Shown here: positions 1-13,300 of the stretch, piece by piece | Numbering within the stretch: the stretch's first letter is position 1 | Layout: each line of letters begins with the position of its first letter | NCBI GenBank assembly: GCA_030549775.1 | Contig: CM060175.1 | Location: 6,510,564 to 6,574,563 of the forward strand | DNA: 64,000 nt | Source: Tamarix chinensis | Lineage: Eukaryota; Streptophyta; Magnoliopsida; Caryophyllales; Tamaricaceae | Direction of reading: 5' to 3' | Position numbers and translations under genes: made by a program | The notes under the pieces: model-generated | Databases searched by the model: none | What the model saw: only the letters and a program-made list of their open reading frames with translations | Told to the model about the DNA's origin: nothing

Positions 1-920
1 AATATTATTATTATTATTAATATTATTATTATTATACATAATGATAAAATATAAAATATTAACATTAATAATAATTTTATTATTAATGTTAATCAAACTA
101 ATAATAATAGTAAACTAATTTAATCATTATTATTACTACTAATAATATTAATAGAAATAATAATATTATTAACTTTAGTACTAAAATTATTATTAATTAA
201 TAACTAATATTGATAATAGTATCATTACTAATAACCACCATATTCTTATTTTTTAAATATTAATATTAATATTTACAAATATTAATATTGCACTTAATGG
301 TAATATTAATATTAATGTTAATTGAAATAACAATTTTAATAATATTATTAATTATATTAACAATGATAATACTATTATTATGAATATTATTTTCATTAAT
401 ATTAAGATTGATAAATATGAATAAAATTAATAATTATTATTATGATGATGATTAAAAATAATAAGCATATTATTATTATTAATGATATTAATATTATTAT
501 TAATAAATTTTCAATTGAAAAACATATAGAAAACAATGGCATAGATTTATATGGAAAACTCATAAAACATGGCTTAGATTTTTTCTAGTTTTCTATGCAA
601 AGTCGTAAAATTGTGTTTTCCTATTTTTCAATCAAAAAATGAAAAAAATATAAACATAATTTCTAATTTATGAAAAATTAAATAATAATTTTCAATAAAC
701 AAGCTTGTTTTCCTAAACTAAGCTTACATTTAGCTTTTTTTTTAAAAATTTTTGCTCCCACCTCTCTTCTCCTCTTTTGTTAGCTTGTTGGTTGTTCTTC
801 AACCATTTGTTTTGTAGCCCTGACGAAGCCATTTCTTCTCTAATTCCTCTTAGTTAATCCCTCTTCTTTATAATTAAGAAAAAGATATTAGATCCGTGGG
901 TAATTTTTGAAGGTTGTGAC
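1..920. repeat. AT-rich intergenic DNA with ATT/AAT-type runs
   Basis: The first ~530 bases are almost only A and T, with many short interrupted ATT/AAT trinucleotide runs. From ~530 to 900 the sequence becomes ordinary intergenic DNA with a C/T-rich patch near 750-790. I see no open reading frame with recognisable content and no element boundary before the hAT element at 921. Confidence 0.6.
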
Positions 921-1677
921 TAGAGCTGGCAATCGGGTAGGTCGAGTCATTATCGGATCGGGTAACATGATAATCGGGTCATATCGGTTTCGGATAATTT
1001 CGGATCATTTTATCGGGTCGGGCTGGGTCGGATTTGATTCGGATCAACTCAGTATCGGATAATGTTAGGTCATTCTAAGCTCTCGGGTCGGGTCTGGTTG
1101 AGATCGGATGGACTCGGATTCGGGTAAATTTGGGTTGTTCTAATTTCGGTTCGGGTTCGGATCGGGCTCGGTTGAGTTTGAATTATTATATTTTCGGGTC
1201 AAATTTAGATTGGATTTAGGTCATTTCATATTTGAGCTATGCTTGTGTCATTTTCTTTCTTTCTTTTTATTCCAAGATATTATTAAAAGTTAATTATTTT
1301 GAGATCATTTATTTTAATTTATCTTATTCAATTAAAAGTGAATTATTATATTAATTGTTTTGGGGCCTTAGAATTTTTTGTCATTATTTTATCTTTGAAG
1401 ATGTATCTGACGTTTCAAATTTAAAAGTTTTCAAATCGTATCACTTTTCTTTTTATGTTAAGGTATAACTTATAATTAAACTCCATTATTAGCTTGGTCA
1501 TATTGAGTTCTAGTATTATTTTAAGTTTATATTATATTTATATCTTATACGCTCCTTACATGATATTAACTTATAATAGTCATTGATAATTGATAACAAA
1601 TGAAGACTTCTAAGGTTGTACTTCTCATATTATTTTTAAAAGAGATTGATCACATCATATCAACATAATTTTAATAA

Positions 1678-1740
<63 letters not shown>

Positions 1741-2677
1741 AAAAATAATGATAACAATAATAATAGTAATCAATGAATATCAATTATGGAAAAAATAATA
1801 ATAACAACATATTAGTTTTTTTATTATATATTTTGATTAGATCATATCAAGCTAAATAAGATAAAAATTAGATAAAATAAGTAATAATGACTATTATTGA
1901 CAAAAGACCAACTAATATTGACTTCTTACTATTTAACACTGTTGATGTAATAAAAAATATTAATCTTCACTTTTTATAATGAATAACTAACATTCTCACT
2001 CCAAATTTTTCCTACTTTCCTATGATGTTGTAGGTGCTATATTATAAGGTATGGTCGTATAGAAACTAACATATAGTGTTCAAGGCTGCACTGTTATTAT
2101 CTTATGGTACTAAATGGAATAATGGAAGTGAACTAATATTTAAAAGGCATAGTAGTGTTTTTCTTTTTTTTTTCTCTACTTTTATTTCTATTGGTATCAA
2201 TGGATATTGTATTTGTATATACATGAGTGATATAAATTTTATGAAAGCATATTGTTTCTAGATTTTGATGTAAGTACTAGTATGGATTAGTTGCACATCT
2301 ACATTATTTCATGTTTTATCAAGTTTAAAAAATTTTGAGTTATGTGTTAATGTTAATTTTTGGGTAGTACCAAGTTGAATCTTTATAGGTTTATAATTTT
2401 TCAAATAATATAAGATTTCGGATAAATAATGGATCGAGTCGGGTCATTTCAAATTTATAGTTTTTCGGGTTATATCGGGTTTCGGGTGAATAGCGGGTCG
2501 GGTCGGGTTTATTTCGGGCTTATGATTTCTAGGGTTGTATCGGATATCGGATATGTATCGGATCGGGTCAGATAGGTTTCGGGTTTTTATTACTCGAATA
2601 AAATCGGATCGAATTTCGGGTGGATCGAGTCGGTATTCGTCAGATTTTTCGGGTTGGGTCAACTTTTGCCAGCTCTA
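921..2677. mobile_element. Non-autonomous hAT-type DNA transposon (1757 bp)
   Basis: The element starts TAGAGCTGGCAA and ends with its exact reverse complement TTGCCAGCTCTA, giving a 12-bp terminal inverted repeat. It is flanked by a perfect 8-bp direct duplication, GTTGTGAC, at 913-920 and 2678-2685. A TAG-type terminus, an 8-bp duplication and subterminal clusters of TCGGGT/TCGGAT (about 930-1200 and 2405-2670) are typical of hAT elements. The interior is AT-rich, carries an (AAT)n tract at about 1677-1739, and has no transposase ORF, so any movement would have needed a transposase supplied from elsewhere. Confidence 0.9.
1677..1739. repeat. (AAT)n microsatellite inside the hAT element
   Basis: About 20 uninterrupted AAT units lie in the AT-rich core of the hAT element. 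Such a tract is likely length-polymorphic. Confidence 0.9.
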
Positions 2678-3686
2678 GTTGTGACCATGTTGATTCCTCT
2701 TGCTCTCCTCTTGATTTTTATGCCTTTTCCTTCCTCTATTTCTCTTGGAATCTCAGTTTTGTTCAATCTTATGTTGTTATTTCTTATCTTTGTATTTTGT
2801 TAGGTCATCCATGTATTGCTTGAGGTAGAGGGAAAAAGGCTTTTTGTATATTTTTATTTAGCGTTGGGCCTAGATAAATCCAATTAACCTATAAGATAAA
2901 TAGAATAAATGAGCGAGTATGTTAGATATTTTTAGATTTAGTATCAAACAAGGTTTTATTTGTGACTTTTGTGTTCAAATGTGAGAGAGCAAGAAATATA
3001 ATATTCCATGAAAGGTAGAATGGATCAAGAGCGACCTCCATCAACCGAAGAAAACATAGCAAAGTTCTAATAAAATATTGCAGGCATCAACGAAACTACA
3101 ACGCAACAACCATTTTTAGCGAGGGTCCAGTTGGGTTAAAAGACTGGGAAAGGGAATGCTGCAACAAGAACCAGTCGAAGCTTGAAATTCATCTTCACAA
3201 GTTCAATATATTATGGTAAGAAAAAGTAAAACAGAATCAACATCAACCACGAAGGAAAATTTTCTTTCCTGCACATGACATCATAAACGCTCCAGTCTGC
3301 ACACACAATTGCAAGTCATACAAAACTGAAATCTTCGTAGCATTTTTTTTTTACTCTGATTGACAGTATAATCAATAAATCTTGAGGTGGTTAAGGTACA
3401 ATAAAACCACACACCACCCCTTCGTATAAAAGCGCTGCAGAGGGATAAAAAAAAAGGCCCATCTATTAGGGCCAAGGAAATAGAAAACAATGGGGTATCA
3501 AATAAAGAAAAGGTCAAAATTGTAACTCCGGCTCAACTCATTTTTTCAGATTATATTCCTCACAAGGGTTCACTAGGAGTCCATGGTGCCATCCTTTGAA
3601 CCCTCTCCCCCCCCCCCCTTCCTTTTTTTGTCCTCCGAAGGGGAACTGCAGAAAGGAAAACAACAAAATAGCACTACCTAGATAGT
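2678..3686. other. Intergenic and probable 3' UTR side of the ubiquitin protease gene
   Basis: This stretch lies between the hAT element and the stop codon of the minus-strand UBP gene. It carries no recognisable coding region. The part nearest the gene (about 3000-3686) should contain the 3' UTR, but I could not fix a polyadenylation site. A run of more than ten C residues sits near 3606-3619. Confidence 0.5.
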
Positions 3687-6600
3687 TCAAATCTTCTGAT
3701 AGAATAAGATGTAGGCCTCACACCGCAAAACCTCTTCCAAAGAGGTCTCACGAACATAGGCATCGCTCGCATGATACCAGACAGAGTGTTCATTATCATC
3801 ATCTCCTTTGCCCCTGATTATGTCCCCTCTTACATATGCGACATAATGTCCCCCCCTCATACTTCCTTGGTGCTCAACCACTCCAATCAAGCGGTAAATA
3901 CATTCTTCTTTCTCTACAGACCTGCAAAAGGTTCCAGGAAAAAAGCAAAGAAGTTACAACTTGAGATGTAAAGTTTAATACTTCCAATCCAATTGGAATT
4001 TCCACCCAAAGGAATTATGAGGTCCTAACGCAAGTGTGATTGTGCTTAGGAAAACCTTAAAACAAAAGAATACATGAGCAAGCTCTTTGATGATGCACAC
4101 ATTAGTACATTACTAGCATGTCAGGCCTATTCAAGTCCAGATATTACGTAAATGCATCATGATTCTTATTATTATCAAAACAAAATCTCAACGTTAATCA
4201 TATAGTGAACCATGAAATCATAACATTGCCTTATTCCCATCAGATAAATGGTGATAATGTATCATAAGCTGTTCCACTCCCTATGCTGTCAATGACGACA
4301 GAGGATCCAAAATCATCAGCCAAATATTTTCCACTGGTTAGTGCGCATAAAAATATTTTCCAGAAGCTAAAGTACAGATAGATTATCTCAAATCTAAGCA
4401 TACATACAATCGCCCATTTTGGATTAGGTAAGTTTGATAAATGATACTGGATTGGTTTAGAATAGATCATGTGGCTGCAATTCAAAATCTAAACTGGATC
4501 TAATAAGTAGCAAGTACTTGACCACATAGGACTTTCACACATATCAAAACTAGAACAGCCTAGATGGCTAGACTTCAATTAAGAAAACTCATTTGACATG
4601 ACAGAAAAATAGCAATATGTTAAGGGAAGGTTTGAAACCTGGAATTCATAAAGGCCCCAACATCAATCATCTCCCCAAAAACAACATGACCATTTAATTT
4701 ACTCAAACGGCCACGAGCATCTTGGCTAAACCTTTTAAGGTGAAATGTCATAACAGGTGGGGCTTTACTGATAAGCATCCTTTTAGTTGCATTTCGCATC
4801 ACTTTCATACTTTTCAATTTTATTTCCCCTCCTGCACTTTCTGCTGAGTCACAATCCTCCTCCAAATCAGAGGCCTTCTCTGAATCACAAGCAGCAAAAT
4901 GAGTACAGGACACACTACCAGAATCGGCGACTTTGTTGCTTGAACCTGCTTCATCAAATGTTCCAGCGCAAACACAACCATTAGAGGTGTCTGAATGTCC
5001 ATTTTTGAGCCTGCAGTTTGCCTCTCTGCCTGTCGGTTTCATAAGGTTGCACCCCCTTTGGTCAGTCCCATTCTTGTCCAAGTTATGGTCTAGATCACTG
5101 ATTCCACCATTCTCAGCAGCCACAACATGAGGATAATTGTCCTCTACAAGTTGGCCGCCTAGCTGTCCATTACAAAGCTCCCCAACATTTGAACTGTAAG
5201 ATTCATCACCCTGCACATCATTCTGCTGTAATGATTTGCCTTTCAACTGATTCTTCTTTGATTTTCTTCTTTTCTCTAGCAATAATTTTGCACAGTTCTC
5301 ACAGTGCCAGGCATGTTCACCAGCAAGAAGCTCCGGCTTGGTGAAATAAGACAAACAACTCTCTACGGAAACTGGAGAATCAGTATTATCAACTTCATCT
5401 GGATCGGATTCACATATGTTACCAGTGAGTAACCCATTCTCCAGATCTCTACTTGATGAGGGCTCAAGATTGGGACCTGCAACAACCTCAGGCTCATTAA
5501 ATAAGTCACCAAAACCATCAAAATCCAATGAACCTCCTCCACCATCTATAGTTGATGAAGATGCCTGATCATCCTTCTTGATCTCTCCTCCAACATCCAT
5601 AGCTGATGAAGATGCCTGATCTACCCTCTTGATCTCCCCTGTAGCAGGAACATCTTCCTTGTAAGGAAGCAACAACACCATGGAATCCTGAATCTGCATC
5701 GGGAACTCATCCTCATAATTCACAAGAGAAGTGGACCTTGGGTCCGGCTCTCCATGTTGGACATGCCCCTGATTGCCAGATTTGGTTGTATCTGGTGCAG
5801 TATCATTGTCTTGATAGGCCTCAAAGTTTATGTTTCTAATGTCTTGAGTGGGGGAAACATCAGCAAATTCCACAGGAAAATTCTGGTCACAAGACAAAGG
5901 TGTTGGTTCAAGAAAATCCAACCATGTACAATCATTTTCAGCAGCAGCATCCAATGCAGAAGGTGGCTCGAGAAAATCCAACCATGTGCTGCCATCTGAC
6001 GCAGCTGCATTATGGATAGCATCTCGGTTCTCTTGCACAGTTTCATGCTCTTTACCAGTTGCAAGTTCACTGCTCTGCGATATTGAGCCATTGGCATCTA
6101 CCCTGTCACAAGAGTCCATCATGTGCACTGATGAACAATCAGTTACTGAAACATCACTTCCATCTCCAGCCAACGGGCCACAATCTACCTTTCTAGATAA
6201 GTCATCAGTGATTGAAGCATTTGAAACAATTGGTTGAGGCATCACATCTCCATCTTTGCCAGTTTTCTGACGGGACCTTGCTCCTCTTTTTGGAGGCAAC
6301 TTTGTCTTCCGGGATCGGGAAACTGGCTGAGTCTTCTTAGGAGCAGGTTTCTTAGTGGGAACTGGAAGTGAGAGATCCAGAAAAGGCTCATAAACCACCG
6401 AAGAGTGCCCACATTCAACACAACAAACAATACTAGAGAGTTGCCCCCCAAATATGGCATCCACAAATGTCACACTACCAGATTTATCATTTACTAGTGA
6501 ATCATTTTCAAACTTTTTTGAAATCAAAACTTCTGAGGATAATCCATCAAGCAGACAACGGAGCAATTCATGACTGTCCTGTTGCTGATAGCCCCTAAAC

Positions 6601-7568
6601 TGAGGAGCCTTAGCGCAGATACATCCAAAAAGAGATCTAGGATTTATCACATTCCTTGCACCAGTTTCAGGACTTGTCTCCAGAAAGATCTTTCTTAATG
6701 CACCAGTGAGGGGACCGATGGACTCATCTAGATTCAATAGGTGCTTTCTTAAAATATCTACAGCCAGAAGATTCTGCATGACTGAATTGAAGAAGCATGT
6801 GTTTCCAAGATTGACCAAGCCTCTTGCAGCATAAAAATCACTTCCACCTACCCTGTTTGATTCAATGTTTGTTGACTTTATGTCACTAACAACACTCCCA
6901 CTCCCAAACCAAACATCTTCTACAGTCACTTGCGCTCCTTTACAGGATGGCCTTTTTATCAGCTTGACAATTTCTGATAAAATATCTTTTTGTTCACCTG
7001 GTAATTCGGCTTTTTCAACTGGGATAAGTGTACTGCAAGGAAAACACCACCTGAGATGAGGGTTCTCAACTTGGATTACAACAGAATGCCGACTTTGCTT
7101 AGCATGTCGCAATGCATGGCACTGAGGGCTTGTGGGCAACCCAACACCTCCGCAAGAATAATGACCACATTCCAGGCAAACCCAAATAGCCTTCGACTCA
7201 GCTTTTGATTCTGCAGAACAAGATCCTTTCTTCTTCCCATGTTTACCCTTTCCTTTACCTGTCTTTCGATCAGCTGCACCTTCTCTGCAATCTTCGCATT
7301 TGAAGGCCTCCCCAGAGCTGAGTTTGCTTGACACCTTATCTACTTCAAGACTCTTGTCAAGGTGGGGACACTTTCTTCTCTCTTTCACTACTGAAGCCTT
7401 ATCATCAACAACCTCAGCACCAAAATTGCCAACCTCAGCTTCAACCTTAAGAGAAGTAGTGGTAAGTCTGGTAACACCATTACCCTTTTGAGCAATGACT
7501 TTTGGAGAAGTAACAACCCTCTTATCTTTCTGGCCACTGCGAGCACTCTTTTTCACCTTTTTCCCCAT
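3687..7568 (-). CDS. UBP2: Ubiquitin carboxyl-terminal hydrolase, UBP1/UBP2-like (USP family)
   Basis: A cysteine protease that cleaves ubiquitin from proteins or chains. Coding exons are 4639-7568 and 3687-3921 (stop TGA), joined in frame through an Arg codon, giving 1054 aa. A ZnF-UBP zinc finger occupies about residues 67-178 ([20 protein letters not shown] and C ligands). The catalytic Cys box is [13 protein letters not shown] with C258, followed by [13 protein letters not shown] (328-341), two CxxC pairs of the zinc ribbon, the His box [13 protein letters not shown] with H1002, and WYHASD with D1030. All three catalytic residues are present. A long low-complexity insert between the catalytic boxes is normal for UBP1/UBP2; here it has two small internal duplications (TWLDFLEP twice, DQASSS twice). 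I chose the MGKKVKK start at 7568 over an upstream in-frame Met at 7580 because plant relatives begin that way. Assignment to UBP1 rather than UBP2 is uncertain. Confidence 0.95.
3922..4638 (-). other. Intron between the two UBP coding exons
   Basis: Read on the minus strand, the exon ends CCAG and the intron begins GTTTCA and ends TTTTGCAG. This phase restores the reading frame into the conserved RLIGVVEH His-box region. The donor is weak because it lacks the usual A/G at +3. The intron is 717 bases long and I see nothing else in it. Confidence 0.85.
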
Positions 7569-7574
7569 TGTATC

Positions 7575-8450
7575 CTTCAAGGCAATTAGATTAAAATCAG
7601 TACTTCATATTCACACTCCCAAAATAAAAATAATTAGGGCAGGACCTCGGCAGATGTGGATCCTGAGCGCATCCTCGGAGACCTAAAAGTATTCAACCAA
7701 CCACTCTCAGGCAAAAGGAACAATAAATATATGGTTTGAATTCTGAACACAACACAAAAGTAAAGAAACACAGTAGAATCCCTCATCAATTTTACATTAG
7801 CTGAAAATATACGACTTTCATGTTGAATGTTCATATCTACCAAAAATGAATCTTTAAAAAATATGCAGCTCATAAAGGCACGTATATATTTGCTTTTGTC
7901 CGAAAATTAAAATTGAGCATAGTTCATTCCACCTTATTTTGTTATATCAAAGTGCCTCAAACTTCACTAAATAACCACGCATCCACTTATCTTTGATTTT
8001 TTCAACTTAAATTCTACAAAATTTACTAATCGTTCAGCATTTGCAGACTGCAGTGGCTACTGAAAAAAAAAAACGAAAACTAATTTCAGAAAGCTTAAAG
8101 ATATAATAAGTCAGAAATAATTAGGGAACCCTTGTACGTCTAATTAGCTGAGATAACTTCGGGAATGTTAAGGTTCACTAAATTCAGACACCCAATCAAC
8201 AGTATATTTTAATCAATTAATAAAATCGGGGAGGGTAGACTCATGATAATCCGAATCAATAAAGTAAAACAACACATACCTTCAACTCCGTCGATGTATA
8301 AGCAATCAGAATCCCGGAACGACAAGAGAGGCTGAGAGAGAGGCAAAAATCGAGGGGATTAGACAGAGAAGGAGACAGGCCGCTAGGGGCGAGGGCCGCG
8401 AGGCCAACGGAAGTTGCAGTCTCACCGGAGACTCAGAGGCGAAAAAGAAA
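7575..8450 (-). other. Probable 5' UTR intron and 5' UTR exon of the UBP gene
   Basis: On the minus strand a good donor (TTGAAG then GTATGT) lies at 8280/8279. A possible acceptor (TTGAAG then GATACAATGG) sits six bases before the MGKK start codon. This implies a leader intron of about 705 bases (7575-8279) and a GC-richer non-coding first exon at about 8280-8450. The splice sites are inferred from consensus only, and the transcription start is not defined. Confidence 0.55.
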
Positions 8451-10828
8451 GAGGCCTATGGAGTGAGGGCGCAAGTTATTCTTGCCATCTCACGTTTGTA
8501 AAACGCATGGGCGTAAAAATGAAAAACAAATGGGCCAACCATGCGTTTCCGATTCGTGGGTCGTAATTTTGAAAGCCCATAGCATAAGTTTTTGCAGCTA
8601 CACCAAAAAAACCACGGGGTTTCTCCATATACGAACATATTTAACAATATTAGCATATTTGATTTACCGAAAATATTGGCATATTTTATAATATATTTTA
8701 GCAGTTGATTTTTTAAGAATTTTTAATCATAATTATTTGTTGATTTGTAAATTAAATGAGAATATTATACGCAATGTGTTAATTTTTAAAAATGTTGCTT
8801 ATATCAAAATTTTGAATTAGTAAGCACATTAGTTTTAAAAGATGAACAAATTACAAATTCCTACTAGATATTTCAATTAATAATATTTTGGAAATAAAAT
8901 TTTCTTGCACATTTCATCCTTTTTGGTGCTTAATATATTCAAGGAAAAATCATTTAATGCAAAGCCACATGAACTTTTTTAGTTGAGTTACTTGAGTAGG
9001 TATACTTAGTGATGTACCGGGCGATGATAGAAATGCAAAAACATTAATCTTTACAAAATAAAAAATCATAAAAAAATATATATTATTGGTGTGCATAAAT
9101 ATATTTAATTAATTAACATATTTTTTAGTACTAATATAATCTCTTATTTTCAAGTGTATAGATATACATCAATGTATTGAATGTTTCCGAGATGTGAGAC
9201 AATACAAATCAATCGTTATCATACATTAGTGACTACTAATATACAAAAGATTTTGTTCCCTTCAAATTTGGGTTGAAACTTTTTTAGGGAAGTGTTGACA
9301 TTTCAATTGTATTTTCGGTCTCCAAAATATTTTCGGGATACGAGATGGGGTCAGACTATTATTTTTGTGCTTCCCTAAATGTACAACTCATTATTGAAAG
9401 TTTCAATACTATATCTTCCTATATTTACAATAATGGCAATTTTAATGTATAGTATACGTTCACGTATATTTTGTCTCGTATAATTATTGGAAACTACAAA
9501 ACTATTTAGTGTAACTCTTTATATAATACTTCTATTTTTTGCTATTGAAAAAAAAATGTTTTAATAAAACTTTATGGAAGTTAAAAAGAAAAAAAAGGGG
9601 GATGCTACCACTATATTTAACGTGGATGTAGGCATGTGCATTAGCTACACCATGCTAATGCAAGAATAAAACCACATTGAATTAAAATCTTCCACAAAAA
9701 AAAATAGTTATTAGAAGGAGATAGAATAAGGAAAAACAAAATGTTGTTGCCTATACAAACTAAATACATTGTAATCCAAAACACAAACTAACTATAAAGG
9801 ATAAATCTAAAGAGTTTGAATATTCAAATATAGTACTAAAGATCCCACAAGGGTAGAAAATGATCTACACCAAATAACCTACTTTTTAGGCCCAAGGAAA
9901 TCCCCAAGCAAAGCTAGCTACTTGCCACCAAGAAAACCTGTACAAACCATGTGCTTTGTAGGCATAATAACATGATACAGTGAATATATTTTATTATGAC
10001 GACCTAAATCTTTGTGGTATGGGGCTATATTATGATGATGGGGCATTGTTTCATTGTTCATTTGATGATTGGAAAATTATTTAGGATAAGTCATCATAAA
10101 ACAGTTGTTATGTTGACAATTTTTATTGTAATATGGTTATAGTGATGGCAATGGTAGTTGCTACTAGTTTATTGTGATGACCTACTAGAATATTAACGTT
10201 ATAGTGCTTTTTGATTTTATTTTTCGGAAGAAAATAGTAATTGGGATGACCCTATCATTGTAGTATACTTGAAGCTATTATAATAATTTCAGCTACAATT
10301 TTTCCTCCAACATATTTCCTGGGTAGTTAAAAAAGGGGGGAAATGGATATAAAGTTGATATGTCATCTCCGTTGTAGGGGGAATCGTTGTAAATATCTTT
10401 TGATGATAAACTTCCCTCCAATAATTGTGCTAGCAAGTGAAGAAAAAAAAATTGAGAAAGGGTGTAAGGACAGTAGGTCGTTGTTGTAAGGGGGCTGTCA
10501 TTATAGAAGTTGGCGAGATTATTCCCTCTATTGGAATGGGGATAAAATTTCGTTGGGTAAATTTTTTGGAAAGGGATATAATAATGACAGGTCATTATAA
10601 TTGTATGGTTCAACCAAAACAATATAATTCTATTTAATAAACTAATGTTACAACGACCACATTGGTTGTAATGATGACACTAGTTGTCATAAAATCCTTA
10701 CCCTAATAAAAAATCCACTTTCAACTGCTATCTTCTTCTTTCGTTCTTCTCTTGTCTTAGTGTTCCTTCTATCCTCATCTCCCACCATTTTTCACCCTCA
10801 TATGCTTCCATCCACCCCAAAATTTCCC
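8451..10828. other. AT-rich intergenic DNA, nothing recognised
   Basis: The region upstream of UBP would contain its promoter, but no clear core promoter element stands out. The rest is AT-rich, with only short ORFs of no recognisable content. A slightly GC-richer patch at 10280-10700 does not resemble any element I know. Confidence 0.4.

Positions 10829-10910
<82 letters not shown>
10829..10910. repeat. (ATT)n microsatellite
   Basis: About 27 nearly perfect TTA/ATT units, with one interruption near 10859-10861. It directly follows a C/T-rich stretch. The tyrosine/leucine-rich ORF across it is an artefact of the repeat. Confidence 0.9.
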
Positions 10911-10911
<1 letters not shown>

Positions 10912-11479
10912 TCTTTTTAATCTTTGTATTTTAAGTATCTAAATTGTTATTAATTGATTTAGGGGGTGTGTGTTTTATCTATTACCAATTTTCTAACTTG
11001 TATAATATTTTTTAGGTTGTAATTGGGGGATGATTTCATATATATTTTTTGTTGTAATCAAAGGTAATGTGTGTTAGGTTTGTTTAATTTTCAGTTTTGA
11101 GGTTAAATATAGTATAAAGTCTAATATTTTATGTTTATTTGCATGTAACTAGAAAGAGTGCCCTTTGTTACCTTGCTATCATTGGTCACTGAGTTGTTGT
11201 CATCACCACTTGCACCAACTACCAGCTATCACTGTTGTTTCCCTCCTCCTTGCACTAATTTTGGACTAATGTTATTACTTTATTTAGTTCAATTGTGTGT
11301 TTGTGGATGGATGTTTATTAAGATGGACATTGGACACTAGTTTATTATTTTGTGTGGATGATGGCATAGTTGACGATGTATGTTGATAATAAATGATGTT
11401 TATGATGTGTGTGATAGTTGATAATGTATTTTCATATTATTTTGTTACCTTTATTAAATATGATAATTTTTTTCATCAA
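10911..11479. other. AT-rich intergenic DNA, nothing recognised
   Basis: No coding region or element end is visible. The region contains repeated GATGATG/TGATGTTTATGATG-type short motifs near 11350-11420. Confidence 0.4.
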
Positions 11480-12520
11480 ATATTTTAATATAATATTAAG
11501 ATAATAGGATGTTGGATAATTAATAAGTCACAAAATTGAATTATAGGTCAATGATAGATTTAGATTTTAGATTTAGTGATGTACATTAGTAAAAATGGAG
11601 GTATGATTTTTAGTATTGTTAATACATTATCATTAATAATTAAAGGAATGAAAATAATAAGGAAAAATAATTATTAAGTTAATAGAATCAATATGAAAAT
11701 TAATCAATAAAGGATTAAAAATAGTAAAATAATATAATTATAATTTCTAATTTGAAGTTAATAGAATATTATAATTTGCATATGAATATTATATTTCAAA
11801 TATAATTATTAATATGAATATTAAGATAATGGAATGTTAGAGAATTGATAAGTTATAAAAAGAAATGAATTTTAGGTTGATGATAGAACTAATATAATTA
11901 ATTTTAGATTTAGTGTTATTAAGTAACTAGTATGAATAGTAATAAACTTCATATAAATAGACTTATTATGAATATTAGATATTAAAGAACAAAAAATTAT
12001 AATACAGGATCAAATATTAGTAAGTTAATATTAGAATGAATATTATATTTAAAATATGATTATTAATACAAGTATTAAGATAATAGAATGTTAGAGAATT
12101 AATAAGATGAAAAAATGAACTTTAGTTTGATGATAGAATTAGTTTTTCATTTGATGTTATTAAGTAACTAGTATGAATGTTAATAGAGTTAATATGAATA
12201 TCAGTGATTAAAGGACTAAAAGTTATAACATAGGATCAAATATTAGTAATTTAATACTAATATAAATATTATATCTCAAATATGATTATTAATATGAATA
12301 TTAAGATCATATAATTAATAAATTAAAAAAATAAATTTTATGTTGGTGATAGAATTAATTTAAGATTTAGTGTTATTAAATAGTACGCATATCAATAGAC
12401 CTAATATGAATACTAAAGATTAATATATTTAATATGAATATTAGAGATTAAAATATTACTATTAACTATTATTAATATAATTAGTAGAATTAAATTTAGA
12501 TTTAGTATAGTAAATAGTAA
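11480..12520. repeat. Degenerate long-unit AT-rich tandem repeat (~225-255 bp units)
   Basis: A recognisable block containing TATTATATTTCAAATAT followed by TTATTAATATGAATATTAAG recurs near 11787, 12041 and 12267, so the spacing is about 254 and 226 bases. Between recurrences the same ordered words return (AATGTTAGAGAATT, GATGATAGAATTA, TTTAGTGTTATTAA, AAAGGACTAAAAGTTATAA). A more diverged copy starts near 11485. I count about four degenerate units with indels. Confidence 0.6.
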
Positions 12521-13300
12521 AAATGATGTTATGGATTTAGCAGTATTAGTATGTTAATAGAAATAGTAAGTTATAAATTAATTATAATCTTTGAAGTAGG
12601 CACAAATATCATAGTAGTGCAAAGTTAAAAGTTATATATTTTGATTATTTATTCTTTCTTTTAGTTTACATTATTTAATGGCTTAGACTAATAAATCTTT
12701 TAATTTACAGCCTTTAATGACTTAGACTAAAAATAACTATAAGTTTATTATATTTACCTTAATCCATGTTTAATATACATGCTTATCCATGCTTAGAATA
12801 TTAATATTTATTGTTGACATGAAATATCCATGCTTTTTTTATTTAATTGTATAGTTAACAATTTTGACATCTTATAGATGTTTAATTAGTATTTCAAAAT
12901 TATAACAAAATTGACCTTTATTGATGACCTTGTAAATTACTCGGTCTTACATTTTAAGAAACATATATATATGAAGGAATGTGAATATGGTACCACCAAC
13001 ACCATTTAAGTAGGTATTAAGTGCAGTAATGATAACTTTTTGATCACTAAGCCAATCAAAAGAATCATATTCAAACTTTTACACCCATTGTCTCCTAAAA
13101 TTAGAAAAAGTTTCACATTTATAATATATCAAAGTATATACAACTTGTTATGATTAAGTGCAGACATAAAAAATTGATATATCTTTCAATTACTTTAATA
13201 AATAGATCATACAAATTGATAAGTGCATCACCCTCGTTTTTACCACTTAAATTTTCATTTTGTATTAGGGTTAATTATCAAATTACTAGGTGTTACCGCT
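12521..13300. other. AT-rich intergenic DNA, nothing recognised
   Basis: No ORF, repeat boundary or RNA gene could be supported between the tandem array and the LTR-like sequence that starts near 13300. Confidence 0.4.

Noticed and set aside
921..2677. A hidden transposase inside the first hAT element
   Set aside because: The interior is AT-rich with only short ORFs and none resembles a hAT transposase.
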